DNA of 64,000 nt, from contig NZ_SIHO01000001.1 of the NCBI RefSeq assembly GCF_004681125.1, positions 941,149 through 1,005,148 of the forward strand, given 5' to 3'. Source of the stretch: Glacieibacterium arshaanense (GTDB taxonomy: Bacteria > Pseudomonadota > Alphaproteobacteria > Sphingomonadales > Sphingomonadaceae). The translations under genes and the position numbers were made by a program. Below, one piece after another: positions 8,546-18,557 of this stretch; position 1 is the first letter of the stretch, and every line of letters starts with the position of its first letter. A model generated the notes under the pieces. The model searched no databases. It was not told the DNA's origin and saw only the letters and a list, made by a program, of their open reading frames with translations.

Positions 8546-9472
8546 ATGGCTGAGATCACTGCAACGATGGTCAAGGAGCTGCGCGACCGCACCGGCGCCG
8601 GCATGATGGACTGCAAGAAGGCCCTGAACGAAACCGCCGGCGATTTCGAAGCGGCGATCGACTGGCTGCGCGCCAAGGGTCTTGCCTCGGCAGCGAAAAA
8701 GGCGGGCCGCACGGCCGCCGAAGGTCTGGTCGGCGTGGTCGTCGTCGGCAACCGCGGCGCGGTTGTCGAGGTCAACTCGGAAACCGATTTCGTCGCCAAG
8801 AACGCGCAGTTCCAGGAATTCGTCCGCATCGTCACCGATATTGCCGTGGCGCAGGGCACCGATGTCGCCAAGCTGCTGACCGCGAGTTATCCCGAAAGCG
8901 ATGGCAGCGTGCACGACCGGCTCACGCACAACATCGCCACGATTGGTGAAAACCAGTCGCTGCGCCGCGCCGGCATTGTCGAAGTGTCGCAGGGCGTCGT
9001 GACGTCGTACATCCACAACGCCACCGTTTCGGGCCTCGGCAAGATCGGCGTGCTCGTCGGTCTCGAATCGGCCGCACCGGCGGACGTGCTCGAAGCCCTC
9101 GGCAAGCAGATTGCCATGCACATCGCGGCCGCGAACCCGCTTGCGCTCGATGTCGATGGCCTTGACCCGGCGATTGTCGAGCGCGAGCGTTCGATCGCCC
9201 GCGAAAAGGCTGCCGGCTCGGGCAAGCCCGCCGACATCATCGAAAAGATGATCGAAGGCGGCGTCCGCAAGTATGCGCAGGAAAACGCGCTCCTGACGCA
9301 GGTGTTCGTCATTGACGGCAAGACCAAGGTTGGCGACGTCGTTGCCGCCGCCGCCAAGGCCGCCGGTACGCCGATCACGCTCAAGGCGTTCGAACGCTTC
9401 CAACTCGGTGAAGGCATCGAGCGCGAAGCCAGCGACTTCGCGGCCGAAGTCGCAGCTGCTGCCGGCGCCTAA
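8546..9472 (+). CDS. tsf: Translation elongation factor Ts
   Basis: EF-Ts, 308 residues, the guanine-nucleotide exchange factor for EF-Tu. The N-terminal UBA-like domain has the signature [19 protein letters not shown], and residues about 75-85 hold the TDFVAKN motif that contacts EF-Tu. A second dimerisation-type repeat and the C-terminal helix region follow. The frame is open from 8474, but the upstream codons cover the rpsB-tsf terminator hairpin; the ATG at 8546 has GAGGAG at the right distance. Length and order next to rpsB are standard. Confidence 0.98.
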   Translation: MAEITATMVKELRDRTGAGMMDCKKALNETAGDFEAAIDWLRAKGLASAAKKAGRTAAEGLVGVVVVGNRGAVVEVNSETDFVAKNAQFQEFVRIVTDIAVAQGTDVAKLLTASYPESDGSVHDRLTHNIATIGENQSLRRAGIVEVSQGVVTSYIHNATVSGLGKIGVLVGLESAAPADVLEALGKQIAMHIAAANPLALDVDGLDPAIVERERSIAREKAAGSGKPADIIEKMIEGGVRKYAQENALLTQVFVIDGKTKVGDVVAAAAKAAGTPITLKAFERFQLGEGIEREASDFAAEVAAAAGA

Positions 9473-9482
9473 GCTACAACTT

Positions 9483-9512
9483 CTCCCCGGCTTCCGCTTG
9501 GCAGCCGGGGAG
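9483..9512. terminator. Hairpin after tsf
   Basis: A 10-bp perfect inverted repeat CTCCCCGGCT / AGCCGGGGAG with a 10-base loop, 10 bases after the tsf stop. No T-run follows, so it may be a processing or stability hairpin rather than a full terminator before pyrH. Confidence 0.4.
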
Positions 9513-9586
9513 GGGCTGGCTATGGTGACGGGAATGACCGGGCAAAGTTCCGGATTGGCGAATTAGCGGGAAGGGTGTCGAACATC

Positions 9587-10360
9587 ATGGCGCGACCGGC
9601 GTTCAAGCGCATCCTGCTCAAATTGTCTGGCGAGGCCCTGATGGGCTCGGGCCAGTTCGGCATCGATACCGCCGAAACCGACCGCATTGCCGGCGAAGTC
9701 AAACGTGCCCGCGACGCCGGCTTCGAGCTTTGCCTCGTCGTTGGTGGCGGCAACATCTTCCGCGGGTTGGCGGCAGCCGCCAAGGGCTTCGACCGCGCCA
9801 GCGCCGATTATATGGGCATGCTCGCCACGGTGATGAACGCGCTGGCAGTGCAGAACGCGCTCGAACGTGCCGGGGTCGATACTCGCGTCCAGTCAGCAAT
9901 CCCGATGGCGACGGTTTGCGAGCCCTATATCCGCCGCCGTGCAGAGCGCCACATGAGCAAGGGCCGCGTGGTGATTTTCGCCGCTGGTACTGGCAACCCG
10001 TTTTTCACCACCGATACTGCCGCCGCTCTGCGTGCTGCCGAAATGGGCTGCGACGCGCTGTTTAAGGGCACCAGTGTCGACGGTGTCTATGACGCCGATC
10101 CCAAGCAGGTCGCCACCGCCAAGCGTTACGAAAGCCTGAGCTTTTCGAAGGTGCTGAGCGACGACCTCAAGGTCATGGATGCGAGCGCCGTGGCGCTATG
10201 CCGCGACAATGGCATTCCGATCGTGGTGTTTAACATCCGCGAGCAGGGCAACCTCGCCAAGGTGCTCAAGGGACAGGGCGTTTCGACCACCGTTGGTGGC
10301 AAGGCCGCCAAGACGCCTGCCAAGGCATCAGGCAAGACAACTGGCAAATCCGGGAAATAG
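9587..10360 (+). CDS. pyrH: Uridylate kinase (UMP kinase)
   Basis: UMP kinase of the amino-acid-kinase fold, 257 residues, phosphorylating UMP to UDP in pyrimidine nucleotide synthesis. [12 protein letters not shown] is the N-terminal phosphate-binding motif, [10 protein letters not shown] the second glycine loop, and [13 protein letters not shown] the family signature. A GTG at 9575 is possible, but the AAGGG ribosome-binding stretch abuts it, so the ATG at 9587 is preferred. After about residue 237 comes a Lys/Ala/Gly-rich tail absent from E. coli PyrH. frr starts 2 bases after the stop, so they are co-translated. Confidence 0.96.
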   Translation: MARPAFKRILLKLSGEALMGSGQFGIDTAETDRIAGEVKRARDAGFELCLVVGGGNIFRGLAAAAKGFDRASADYMGMLATVMNALAVQNALERAGVDTRVQSAIPMATVCEPYIRRRAERHMSKGRVVIFAAGTGNPFFTTDTAAALRAAEMGCDALFKGTSVDGVYDADPKQVATAKRYESLSFSKVLSDDLKVMDASAVALCRDNGIPIVVFNIREQGNLAKVLKGQGVSTTVGGKAAKTPAKASGKTTGKSGK

Positions 10361-10362
10361 AC

Positions 10363-10932
10363 ATGGCTGATTTTGATCCCGCCGGCTTCAAGGCCGATAT
10401 CGACCGCCGCATGCACGGCGCGCTTGAAGCCTTCAAGAGCGACCTCGTTGGCCTGCGCACCGGCCGTGCGACGGTGTCGCTGCTCGATCCGGTGACGGTC
10501 GAGGTCTACGGCGCACACATGCCGCTGGTCCAGGTAGCGACAGTGACTGCACCCGAGCCACGCATGCTGTCGGTGCAGGTCTGGGATAAGTCGAACGTCC
10601 AGATGGTTGAAAAGGCCATTCGTTCGGCGGGCCTCGGGCTCAACCCGATTACCGACGGCACGACGCTGCGCCTGCCGATTCCCGACCTGACCGAGGAACG
10701 TCGTAAGGAACTCGCCAAGCTCGCGAACCAGTATGCCGAAAAGGCCCGCATCGCAGTACGCAATGTCCGCCGCGACGGCATGGAGACACTCAAGGCCGCC
10801 GAGAAGAAGGGCCAGATCAACCAGGACGACCAGAAGCGCCACGAAGGTGAAGTCCAGAAACTGACCGATAAGGCCGTCGCCGACATCGATGTTGCTGCCG
10901 CGGCCAAGGAAAAGGAAATCCTCGGCAAGTGA
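10363..10932 (+). CDS. frr: Ribosome recycling factor
   Basis: RRF, 189 residues, which with EF-G splits post-termination ribosomes. Recognisable blocks are [21 protein letters not shown] in the first helix and turn, the [18 protein letters not shown] hinge, and the C-terminal three-helix bundle with [12 protein letters not shown]. It has the usual length for the family. It follows pyrH by 2 bases and its TGA overlaps the GTG start of uppS. Confidence 0.97.
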   Translation: MADFDPAGFKADIDRRMHGALEAFKSDLVGLRTGRATVSLLDPVTVEVYGAHMPLVQVATVTAPEPRMLSVQVWDKSNVQMVEKAIRSAGLGLNPITDGTTLRLPIPDLTEERRKELAKLANQYAEKARIAVRNVRRDGMETLKAAEKKGQINQDDQKRHEGEVQKLTDKAVADIDVAAAAKEKEILGK

Positions 10933-11696
10933 GTCTGCGCCCGCGCATCGTGCCGGTGCCCAGCGCGGCACCCCTTGCCGCAACCGCATCGGGCGGCGGT
11001 GCCGTGCCGCGCCACGTCGCCATCATCATGGATGGCAATGGTCGCTGGGCCAAGGCGCGGCGCCTGCCGCGCATAGCCGGTCACCGCCAGGGCATCGAGG
11101 CGGTGCGGCGTACGGTTGAGGGCGCACCGACGCTCGGCATCGAGGTGCTGACGCTTTTTGCCTTCTCGACCGAAAACGCCAAGCGCCCCGAAGACGAAGT
11201 CAATGATCTGATGGGGTTGCTGCGCCACTATCTGCGCAGCGAAATCGGCACGCTGCACAAGAACAACGTCCGGCTGCGCTTTATCGGCGAATACCGCCGG
11301 CTCAATCCCGACCTCGTCGAGCTGCTCGAAAGCTCGGCCGAACGCACGCGGCTCAACACCGGGCTGACACTGGTCATCGCGCTCAACTACGGCGCGCAGG
11401 ACGAGATTGTCCGCGCGATGCAGTCGATTGCCGCCGATGTTGCCGCCGGTCGGCTCGATGCCAAGACGATCGATGCTGCGTTGATCGACCGGCGCCTCGA
11501 CACCGCCGACTTGCCGCCGCCTGATCTGGTCATCCGCACCAGCGGCGAACAGCGGTTGTCGAACTTCCTGCTATGGCAGGCAGCGTACGCCGAGCTGGTG
11601 TTCACCGACCAGCTCTGGCCCGATTTCGATACCGCGTCGCTGGCAGCGGCACTCGCCGAGTTTGCGACCCGCGAACGCCGCTATGGCGGCATCTGA
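10929..11696 (+). CDS. uppS: Isoprenyl transferase (undecaprenyl diphosphate synthase)
   Basis: Cis-prenyltransferase, 255 residues, making the C55 lipid carrier for peptidoglycan and polysaccharides from farnesyl and isopentenyl diphosphates. [16 protein letters not shown] contains catalytic Asp35 and the diphosphate-binding loop, [14 protein letters not shown] the second conserved block, and [20 protein letters not shown] the C-terminal signature. The first 25 residues are a non-conserved Pro/Ala stretch. The start is GTG within GTGA, overlapping the frr stop by 4 bases; the end overlaps cdsA by 14 bases. Confidence 0.96.
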   Translation: MSLRPRIVPVPSAAPLAATASGGGAVPRHVAIIMDGNGRWAKARRLPRIAGHRQGIEAVRRTVEGAPTLGIEVLTLFAFSTENAKRPEDEVNDLMGLLRHYLRSEIGTLHKNNVRLRFIGEYRRLNPDLVELLESSAERTRLNTGLTLVIALNYGAQDEIVRAMQSIAADVAAGRLDAKTIDAALIDRRLDTADLPPPDLVIRTSGEQRLSNFLLWQAAYAELVFTDQLWPDFDTASLAAALAEFATRERRYGGI

Positions 11697-12510
11697 GGCA
11701 GTGGCCGCGACGTCGCAACTTGGCGCGCGCGTCGTCGTCGGCGTGCTGCTGATTGTCGTGGCGCTTGCGGCGCTGTGGGCGGGCGGCTTTGGCTTCGGCG
11801 CGCTGGTCGCAGTCGCGGTATTGCTGATGTTTGCCGAATGGTCACAGATGTTCCGCCTGCCGCGCGCGCTGCGTCTTGCCGGGCTGGTTGTGCTGGCGGG
11901 CAGCGTCATGTTGACGATCATCGGCCAGCCGTTAATGGCAATTGCCGCGCTGGCCACCGGCGCGGGCGTATTGGGGCTCGGTGCGCGGCCTTATGTTCAG
12001 GCGCGGGCAAGCTGGGTTGCGATAGGGTTGCTCTATGCCGGTATGCCGGCGATCGCGCTGATCTGGCTGCGCGGCACGCAATATGGGCTGGCTTTGACCT
12101 TGCTGACATTGGTGACTGTCTGGGCGACCGATATCTTTGCCTATTTTTCAGGGCGCGCGATTGGTGGCCCGAAGCTGGCGCCGTCGATCAGCCCCAACAA
12201 GACGTGGGCCGGGCTGGTCGGTGGCATGGCCGGCGCGGCGCTGGCTGTTTATCTCGTCTACATGCTGCTTGACGGACGCATCGATGTGCCATCGGTGCCG
12301 GTGTTGTGGCTCGTCGCGCTGGCACCGGTGCTTGCCGTCGTGGCGCAAGCCGGCGACTTCTATGAAAGCTGGCTCAAGCGCCGCGTCGGCGTCAAGGATT
12401 CGGGCAATCTGCTTCCGGGCCACGGCGGCATCATGGACCGGCTCGACGGACTGGTGCCGGTGGCGGTAGTTGCAGCCGTGGGCGCGGCCACGCTGGGGCT
12501 CGCCGGATGA
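11683..12510 (+). CDS. cdsA: Phosphatidate cytidylyltransferase
   Basis: CDP-diacylglycerol synthase, 275 residues, an inner-membrane enzyme converting phosphatidic acid and CTP into the precursor of all phospholipids. Six to eight hydrophobic helices are visible. The family signature near the C-terminus is complete: VKDSGNLLPGHGGIMDRLDG with the metal-binding Asp residues, and SPNKTWAGLVGG is the upstream block. ATG 11683 is used; the longer frame from 11662 lies inside uppS. The last base group ATGA is shared with dxr. Confidence 0.94.
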   Translation: MAASEAVAATSQLGARVVVGVLLIVVALAALWAGGFGFGALVAVAVLLMFAEWSQMFRLPRALRLAGLVVLAGSVMLTIIGQPLMAIAALATGAGVLGLGARPYVQARASWVAIGLLYAGMPAIALIWLRGTQYGLALTLLTLVTVWATDIFAYFSGRAIGGPKLAPSISPNKTWAGLVGGMAGAALAVYLVYMLLDGRIDVPSVPVLWLVALAPVLAVVAQAGDFYESWLKRRVGVKDSGNLLPGHGGIMDRLDGLVPVAVVAAVGAATLGLAG

Positions 12511-13670
12511 GCCGCGGTATCACCATATTGGGCGCCACCGGATCGGTCGGCCAGTCGACGCTCGACCTGATCGGCCGCGCGCCTAACGACTGGCATGTCC
12601 ACGCGGTCACGGCCAATTCCGATGCTGCGGGGCTCGCCGCCATCGCGCGCGCCTGCAATGCCGAATTGGCGGTGGTCGGCGATGACGACGCCTATCAGGA
12701 CCTCAAGGCAGCACTTGCCGGCAGCGGCATTGCGGTTGCCAGCGGCAAGGCAGCGCTGGTCGAAGCCGCCGAACGGCCTGCCGACATTGTCATGTCGGCG
12801 ATTGTCGGCGCTGCAGGCCTTGCGCCGACACTCGCTGCAGTACGGCGAGGCGCTGTGATAGCGCTCGCCAACAAGGAAAGCCTCGTTTGCGCCGGCGATA
12901 TCGTCACTGCCGCCGCGCGCCAGTCGGGTGCCCGGTTGCTACCGGTCGATTCCGAACACAATGCGATCTACCAGATTTTCGACCACGACCATCCCGAACG
13001 CGTCGCGCGCGTTATCCTTACGGCAAGCGGCGGGCCGTTCCGCAAGGCCTCGGTGGAGGCGATGCGCGTCGCGACACCGGGGCAGGCGTGCAATCATCCG
13101 GTGTGGTCGATGGGTGCCAAGATTTCGGTCGATTCGGCCACGCTGATGAACAAGGGCCTTGAGCTCATCGAGGCGCACCACCTGTTCCCGGTCAACGCCG
13201 ACCAGCTCGGCGTCATCGTGCATCCGCAGTCGGTGGTGCACAGCTTCGTCGAGTATATCGACGGCTCGGTCCTCGCGCAGCTCGGCACACCCGATATGCG
13301 CACGCCGATTGCCTATACGCTGGCGCACCCAGAACGCATGGCGACGCCGTGCAAGCGCCTAAGCCTGGCTGAAGTCGGCAAGCTCGAGTTCGAAGAACCC
13401 GATCTGGAACGCTTTCCCGCGCTCGCGTTGGCGTGGGACGCACTGCGTGCCGGCGGCGCGATGCCGACGGCACTCAACGCCGCCAACGAAGTTGCGGTCG
13501 CGGCGTTTCTTGCCGGCGAAATCGGCTTCCTCGATATCGCGGCGCTGGTGCGCGACGTGCTCGATGCGCTTGACGGCGGCGTGATGACGACGCTCGACGA
13601 TGTCATGGCTGTCGATACGGCCGCACGCCGGGCCGCGACGCAGCGGCTGAAAACCTTGGTGCCGGCATGA
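12507..13670 (+). CDS. dxr: 1-deoxy-D-xylulose 5-phosphate reductoisomerase
   Basis: DXR, 387 residues, the first committed enzyme of the non-mevalonate isoprenoid pathway, NADPH- and divalent-metal-dependent. ITILGATGSVGQSTLDLI is the NADPH-binding start, ALANKESLVCAG and PVDSEHNAIYQ are the substrate and metal-binding blocks, and NHPVWSMGAKISVDSATLM is the active-site region. Start and stop overlap both neighbours as ATGA, so it is co-translated with cdsA and rseP. In the same operon UppS consumes products of this pathway. Confidence 0.97.
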   Translation: MSRGITILGATGSVGQSTLDLIGRAPNDWHVHAVTANSDAAGLAAIARACNAELAVVGDDDAYQDLKAALAGSGIAVASGKAALVEAAERPADIVMSAIVGAAGLAPTLAAVRRGAVIALANKESLVCAGDIVTAAARQSGARLLPVDSEHNAIYQIFDHDHPERVARVILTASGGPFRKASVEAMRVATPGQACNHPVWSMGAKISVDSATLMNKGLELIEAHHLFPVNADQLGVIVHPQSVVHSFVEYIDGSVLAQLGTPDMRTPIAYTLAHPERMATPCKRLSLAEVGKLEFEEPDLERFPALALAWDALRAGGAMPTALNAANEVAVAAFLAGEIGFLDIAALVRDVLDALDGGVMTTLDDVMAVDTAARRAATQRLKTLVPA

Positions 13671-14800
13671 TCGCGCAACCGGGCTTCCTGTTCACGCTTG
13701 CGGCATTCATCGTCGTCATCGGCGTGCTGGTGTTCATCCATGAGGCCGGCCACTATCTGATGGCGCGAGTCTTCGGCATCAAGGCCGATACCTTCTCGAT
13801 CGGCTTCGGCCGTGAAATCGCCGGCTGGACCGACAAGCGCGGCACGCGCTGGAAGCTTTCGGCACTGCCGCTGGGCGGCTATGTCAAATTCGCCGGCGAC
13901 CTTAACGCCGCGAGCGAGCCCGACCCCGACGCGGCGCAGATGCCGCCCGAGGAGTACGCCAAGACCTTCCAGGCCAAGCCGATGTGGCAGCGCGCGCTGG
14001 TCATTCTGGCGGGACCATTGACCAACTTCCTGTTCGCAATTCTGGTTTTTGCGGTGTTCTTCATGACCTACGGTCATGCATTTACGCCGGCGATCATCAA
14101 CGGCGTCCAGCCCGGCAGTCCCGCCGCGGTCGCTGGCCTGCAAACGGGTGACAAGATCATCGCGTTAGACGGCCAGACCGTCGAGCGGTTCGAGGACGTG
14201 GTTCGTGTCGTAACCATCAATCCTGGCACGCCGATCGACGCGCGCATCAGCCGCGACGGTGTCGAGAGGCAACTGACCATCACCCCCAAGGTCGTCGCCG
14301 AGACCGACCGGTTCGGCAATGCCTATACGCGCGGCATGCTCGGCGTCACCAGTGCGGGCCGCATCGTCGAGCGCCGGTCACCGGTAGCCGCGGTCTATTT
14401 TGCGGTGCAGGAAACCTGGCTGCTGACACGCACGATGGCCGATACGCTGGTGCAGGTCGTCACCGGTCGGCGCGCCGTCAACGAGCTCGGCGGGCCGCTC
14501 AAGATCGCCCAGTTCACCGGCCAGCAGGCGACGTTGGGGCTGCCGAATCTGGTACAATTCATGGCGTTGATCTCGATTAATCTCGGATTCATCAACCTGC
14601 TGCCAATCCCGATGCTGGACGGCGGTCATCTGTTCCTTTACGCGGTCGAGGCTATACGGCGCCGGCCGCTTGAAGCGAAGGTTCAGGAATGGGCCTTCAT
14701 GTCGGGTTTCGCGGCGCTGTTGACGCTGATGCTGTTCCTCACCTGGAACGATCTGGCATCGGTGGGCGTGTGGAAGCATTTGTCCGCACTGCTGGGTTAG
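13667..14800 (+). CDS. rseP: RIP metalloprotease RseP (site-2 protease)
   Basis: Inner-membrane zinc protease, 377 residues, which in Proteobacteria cleaves anti-sigma factors in the envelope-stress response and removes remnant signal peptides. HEAGH at residues 25-29 in the first membrane helix gives two zinc ligands and the catalytic Glu; NLLPIPMLDGGHLF near residue 315 supplies the third ligand. A PDZ domain (about residues 140-220, with VQPGSPAAVAGLQTGD) lies between. Start overlaps dxr by ATGA. The location just upstream of bamA is conserved across Proteobacteria. Confidence 0.96.
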   Translation: MIAQPGFLFTLAAFIVVIGVLVFIHEAGHYLMARVFGIKADTFSIGFGREIAGWTDKRGTRWKLSALPLGGYVKFAGDLNAASEPDPDAAQMPPEEYAKTFQAKPMWQRALVILAGPLTNFLFAILVFAVFFMTYGHAFTPAIINGVQPGSPAAVAGLQTGDKIIALDGQTVERFEDVVRVVTINPGTPIDARISRDGVERQLTITPKVVAETDRFGNAYTRGMLGVTSAGRIVERRSPVAAVYFAVQETWLLTRTMADTLVQVVTGRRAVNELGGPLKIAQFTGQQATLGLPNLVQFMALISINLGFINLLPIPMLDGGHLFLYAVEAIRRRPLEAKVQEWAFMSGFAALLTLMLFLTWNDLASVGVWKHLSALLG

Positions 14801-14856
14801 GTAAGTATGTCTTGCGGAATGCAGCAGTTGTTTTTGTGTCGAAGGGCGGTTTGAGC

Positions 14857-17484
14857 GTGAGCGAGTATCGAGCAGAGAGCGGCCACGCTTTTCGCCCCGT
14901 CACCGCGGTGACGCGTGCGCGCCTGCGGACGTTGCTGGTCGGCACGGCTTTGGCCGGGCTGGCGGCACCAGTGTTCGCGCAGTTGCCGCAGCTGTCCGAT
15001 CCGGCGATGGTCACGCCGCCCAACCCGGCGGATGCGCTACCGGCCGGCGCCAAGCTGCAGAATGTGCCCGGTGCACCGACGCCTGACCTCGCCGCCGTGC
15101 CGTCGGGCTCGGGCATTGTGCGCGGCATCACCATCAAGGGTACCGAGCGTCTCGAACCTGAAACCGTGCGTTCGTATATCGAACTCAACGTCGGTGATCC
15201 GTTCGACCGCAACCGGCTCGATACGGCGCTCAAGGCGCTCTACGCCAGCGAGCTGTTCGCCGATGTCACCATCGCCGACCAGGGTGGCAACATCGTCATC
15301 ACCGTCGTCGAGAACCCGGTCATCAACCGCGTGATCATCGAGGGCGCGAAGAAGGTCAAGGAAGACAAGGTCCGCGAAGAAATCCGCCTTGCCCCGCGCC
15401 AGATCTTCACACGGTCGAAGGTCAGCGCCGACGTGGCGCGCATCCTTGAAGTCTATCAGCGGGCCGGGCGCTTTGCCGCCTCGGTCGAGCCCAAGATCGT
15501 CAAGCTCGACCAGAACCGCGTCGACGTCGTGTTCGAAATTTCCGAAGGCCCCAAGGCCAAGGTCGTCCAGATCAACATCATCGGCAACAAGGTGTTTTCG
15601 GACGGCGACTTGCGCGGCGCGATGGCGACCGAACAGGCACGCTGGTACAAGCTGTTCAGTTCGAACGACACCTTCGACCCCGACCGCATGGCGTATGACC
15701 AGCAGAAGCTGCGGCAGTTCTACCTGACCGCCGGTTATGCCGACTTCCGCGTCGCGTCCGCTAGCGCCGAGCTGACGCCCGACGGCAAGGACTTCATCAT
15801 CACCTATGTTGTTGATGAAGGTAAGCGCTACAAGTTCGGCGAGGTGAACCTCGAAAGCCAGATCCGCGACATCAACGCCGATCAGTTCAAGAGCCTGATC
15901 ACCATCCAGTCGGGCGACTGGTACAACGCCCAGAAGATCGAAAACGTCGTCAACGTCCTGTCCGAAACCGCGGGTATTCTCGGCTACGCCTTTGCTGATG
16001 TCCGGCCGCAGTTCAACCGCGACAAGGAAAAGTTGCAGATGAACATCACGTTCATCATCAACGAGGCGCCGCGTGTCTATGTCGAACGCGTCAGCATCAA
16101 CGGCAACGTCCGCACCCGCGACAAGGTCATCCGCCGCGAGTTCCGTCTGGCCGAAGGCGACGCCTTCAACAGCATCAAGGTCAAGCGCTCGCGCGACCGT
16201 CTGCAGGGCCTGGGCTTCTTCCAGGACAATCTGACGATCGACCAGAAGCCCGGCTCGACGCCCGACAAGATCATCCTTGAAACCAATGTCCAGGAAAAGC
16301 CGACCGGTGAACTCCAGGTGTCGGCCGGCTACTCGTCGCTCGAAGGCCTGATCCTCAGCCTGTCGATCAAAGAACGCAACTTCCGCGGCAAGGGCCAGGA
16401 ACTCAGCGCCGGCGTCAATATCTCGAGCTATTCGAAGTCTATCGAACTGGGCTTCACCGAGCCCTATCTGTTCGGCAAGAACCTTGCGCTCGGCTTCAAC
16501 GTGTTCCGCCGCGACTACAACTCGTTCAACTACACCAACAGCAACCAACGCACCTCGACCTACTCGCAGACCACCACCGGCTTCCAGGTCCGCACCGGCT
16601 TCTCGCTGACCGAGTTCTGGGCCGCCTCGGTGCGCTACGGGCTGAGCTATGACCAGGTGACGCTCGATCCGGCGATCTACTACGGCCAGATCACCAACCC
16701 TGACGGCACCGTCACCATCCAGTGCGACCCGCTCAAGGCCGGTCGCTATCTGTGCGACGCCGTCGGTAACTTCACCACCTCGTCGATCGGCTACAGCCTG
16801 ATCTGGGATAGCACCAACAACCGTGGCCGCCCGTCGGCCGGGCAGCGCTTCACTTTCAGCCAGGATCTCGCCGGTATCTTCGGCGGCGTCGACTATCTGC
16901 GGACGCGCGCCAACTACGACTGGTGGTACGCCATCAACGGCAGCGCCTGGGTCGTCAATGTCGGCGCCGAAGGCGGCTATGTGTTCGGCTATGGCGGGCA
17001 ACCGGTCCGCATCGTCGATCGCTTCTACCTCGGCTCGCCGCGCTTCCGCGGCTTTGACATCCGCGGCGTCGGCCCGCGCGTCATCCGCAAACCGGTGCTG
17101 CCCGATGGCACGGTCGTTCAGGATGAATCGACCTGGGTCAACGACTCGATCGGTGGCCAGGCCTATTACCTCGGCCGCGTCGAGTTGCAGGTGCCGCTGG
17201 GCTCGAAGGGCGCCGAGCTCGGGCTGCGGCCGTCGGTCTATGTCGATGTCGGCAGCCTGTGGGATGCGCCGCCGCAGATCTTCATTACGCCGCCGCCGCC
17301 GGGCCAGTTCGGCTATAAGGAATTCTATTACGGCGACTCGCCCAGCCCGCGTGTTTCAATCGGTGCCGGTGTGTCGTGGAATTCGCCGTTCGGGCCATTC
17401 AGATTCGATCTTGCAAAGGCAATTGTGACGCAGCAAGGCGATGTTACCAAACTCTTCCAATTCAACGTAGGGACGCAATTCTGA
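14857..17484 (+). CDS. bamA: Outer membrane assembly factor BamA
   Basis: Central Omp85 component of the beta-barrel assembly machine, about 875 residues. After a signal peptide ending VFA-Q come about 70 Pro-rich residues, then five POTRA domains starting at GIVRGITIKGTERLEPE and running to about residue 470, then the 16-strand barrel with GSPRFRGFDIRGVGPR (the RGF/Y motif of the lid loop) and a C-terminal Phe. The start is taken as GTG 14857, preceded by AAGGGCGG; GTG 14836 is an alternative. The stop overlaps the ompH start as TGATG. Confidence 0.95.
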   Translation: MSEYRAESGHAFRPVTAVTRARLRTLLVGTALAGLAAPVFAQLPQLSDPAMVTPPNPADALPAGAKLQNVPGAPTPDLAAVPSGSGIVRGITIKGTERLEPETVRSYIELNVGDPFDRNRLDTALKALYASELFADVTIADQGGNIVITVVENPVINRVIIEGAKKVKEDKVREEIRLAPRQIFTRSKVSADVARILEVYQRAGRFAASVEPKIVKLDQNRVDVVFEISEGPKAKVVQINIIGNKVFSDGDLRGAMATEQARWYKLFSSNDTFDPDRMAYDQQKLRQFYLTAGYADFRVASASAELTPDGKDFIITYVVDEGKRYKFGEVNLESQIRDINADQFKSLITIQSGDWYNAQKIENVVNVLSETAGILGYAFADVRPQFNRDKEKLQMNITFIINEAPRVYVERVSINGNVRTRDKVIRREFRLAEGDAFNSIKVKRSRDRLQGLGFFQDNLTIDQKPGSTPDKIILETNVQEKPTGELQVSAGYSSLEGLILSLSIKERNFRGKGQELSAGVNISSYSKSIELGFTEPYLFGKNLALGFNVFRRDYNSFNYTNSNQRTSTYSQTTTGFQVRTGFSLTEFWAASVRYGLSYDQVTLDPAIYYGQITNPDGTVTIQCDPLKAGRYLCDAVGNFTTSSIGYSLIWDSTNNRGRPSAGQRFTFSQDLAGIFGGVDYLRTRANYDWWYAINGSAWVVNVGAEGGYVFGYGGQPVRIVDRFYLGSPRFRGFDIRGVGPRVIRKPVLPDGTVVQDESTWVNDSIGGQAYYLGRVELQVPLGSKGAELGLRPSVYVDVGSLWDAPPQIFITPPPPGQFGYKEFYYGDSPSPRVSIGAGVSWNSPFGPFRFDLAKAIVTQQGDVTKLFQFNVGTQF

Positions 17485-18062
17485 TGAAGAATCTACTCAA
17501 GTCGGCAGCTTTTGCCGCAACTCTGCTGGCCGCCAGCGTTTCGCCGGTTGCGGTTCAAGCGCAGACCTTGCCGCCGGCGGTTATCATCGTCGTCAACATG
17601 GACCAGGTCTTCAATTCTTCGGCCGCCGGCAAGCAGGCGCAGGCCGAACTCAAGGCGAAGATCGACGCGATGCAGGCACGTGCCAACACGCTGCGCACAC
17701 AGTTCGGCGCGGAGGAAGAAGCCCTCGCCAAGTCGCAGCCGGCGCCGACCAACACCGCTGCGCGTCCGGCATGGGAAGCCAAGGTTCGTGACTTCCAGTC
17801 GCGCCAGCAGACGGCCCAGACCGAGCTGAGCAACCGCGAGAAGGAATTCCAGGCCAGCCGCACCTATGTGCTGAAGCAGATCACCGACGCGTCGAACCCG
17901 ATCATCTCGACCTTGATGCGTGAACGCGGCGCTTCGATCGCCATGCCCGAAGGCGCAACGCTGCAGCATGCCGCGTCGATCGACGTCACCAATGACCTGG
18001 TGGCGCGCCTTGACAAGGCACTGCCGCGCGTTTCGACGACGGCTCCTGCCGGCGCCAAGTAA
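17484..18062 (+). CDS. skp: OmpH/Skp family periplasmic chaperone
   Basis: A 192-residue periplasmic holdase that keeps outer-membrane proteins soluble on the way to Bam[21 protein letters not shown] and the residues to VQA-QTL form a signal peptide. The mature protein opens with the family strand [17 protein letters not shown], and residues about 55-140 are a long Ala/Glu/Gln-rich coiled coil forming the tentacles ([27 protein letters not shown]). It is translationally coupled to bamA by TGATG. Unlike in LPS-making relatives, lpxD does not follow it; fabZ does, one base later. Confidence 0.9.
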   Translation: MKNLLKSAAFAATLLAASVSPVAVQAQTLPPAVIIVVNMDQVFNSSAAGKQAQAELKAKIDAMQARANTLRTQFGAEEEALAKSQPAPTNTAARPAWEAKVRDFQSRQQTAQTELSNREKEFQASRTYVLKQITDASNPIISTLMRERGASIAMPEGATLQHAASIDVTNDLVARLDKALPRVSTTAPAGAK

Positions 18063-18063
18063 G

Positions 18064-18534
18064 ATGACGGAAGGCGCCAGCTTCGCCACACCAGCTGATG
18101 TGCTGGCGGTGATGGCGCTGATCCCGCACCGCTTTCCGATGCTGCTCGTCGACCGCGTCGAGGATATCATCCTCGACAAGTCGGCGCGCGGCATCAAGGC
18201 GGTGACGATCAACGAGCCGTTCTTTGCCGGGCACTTCCCGGCACGGCCGATCATGCCCGGCGTGCTGATCATCGAGGCGCTGGCGCAGACCGCCGGCGTG
18301 CTCGCGGTCAAGTCGATGGACCTCGCCGGCTCGGGCAAGCTCGTCTATTTCATGGCGATCGACGAAGCCAAGTTCCGCTCGCCGGTCGAACCCGGCTGCC
18401 TGATGGATTTGCATGTCGAATTCATCCAGCGCCGCGCCACCGTCTGCAAGTTCGCCGGCCGCGCTGCCATCAATGGCAAGACCGTCGCCGAAGCCAAATT
18501 CACCGCAATGATTGCTGACGCACCTGCGGCCTGA
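18064..18534 (+). CDS. fabZ: 3-hydroxyacyl-ACP dehydratase FabZ
   Basis: Hot-dog-fold dehydratase, 156 residues, removing water from beta-hydroxyacyl-ACP in fatty acid synthesis. [13 protein letters not shown] is the N-terminal signature and [20 protein letters not shown] holds the catalytic His and Glu. Length matches the family. It starts one base after skp; the frame extends further upstream but only inside skp. In most Proteobacteria fabZ lies between lpxD and lpxA; neither is here, and a permease gene follows instead. Confidence 0.96.
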   Translation: MTEGASFATPADVLAVMALIPHRFPMLLVDRVEDIILDKSARGIKAVTINEPFFAGHFPARPIMPGVLIIEALAQTAGVLAVKSMDLAGSGKLVYFMAIDEAKFRSPVEPGCLMDLHVEFIQRRATVCKFAGRAAINGKTVAEAKFTAMIADAPAA

Positions 18535-18557
18535 CCGCAGATGCTGACCTATCTGAC

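Noticed and set aside
7574-9403. 609-codon open frame on the minus strand over rpsB and tsf
   Set aside because: It is antisense to two certain translation genes and has no family features; long antisense frames are expected at this GC content.
15037-17001. 654-codon minus-strand frame inside bamA
   Set aside because: Antisense to bamA, composition Asp/Val/Gly-rich as a mirror of the real gene, with no motif.
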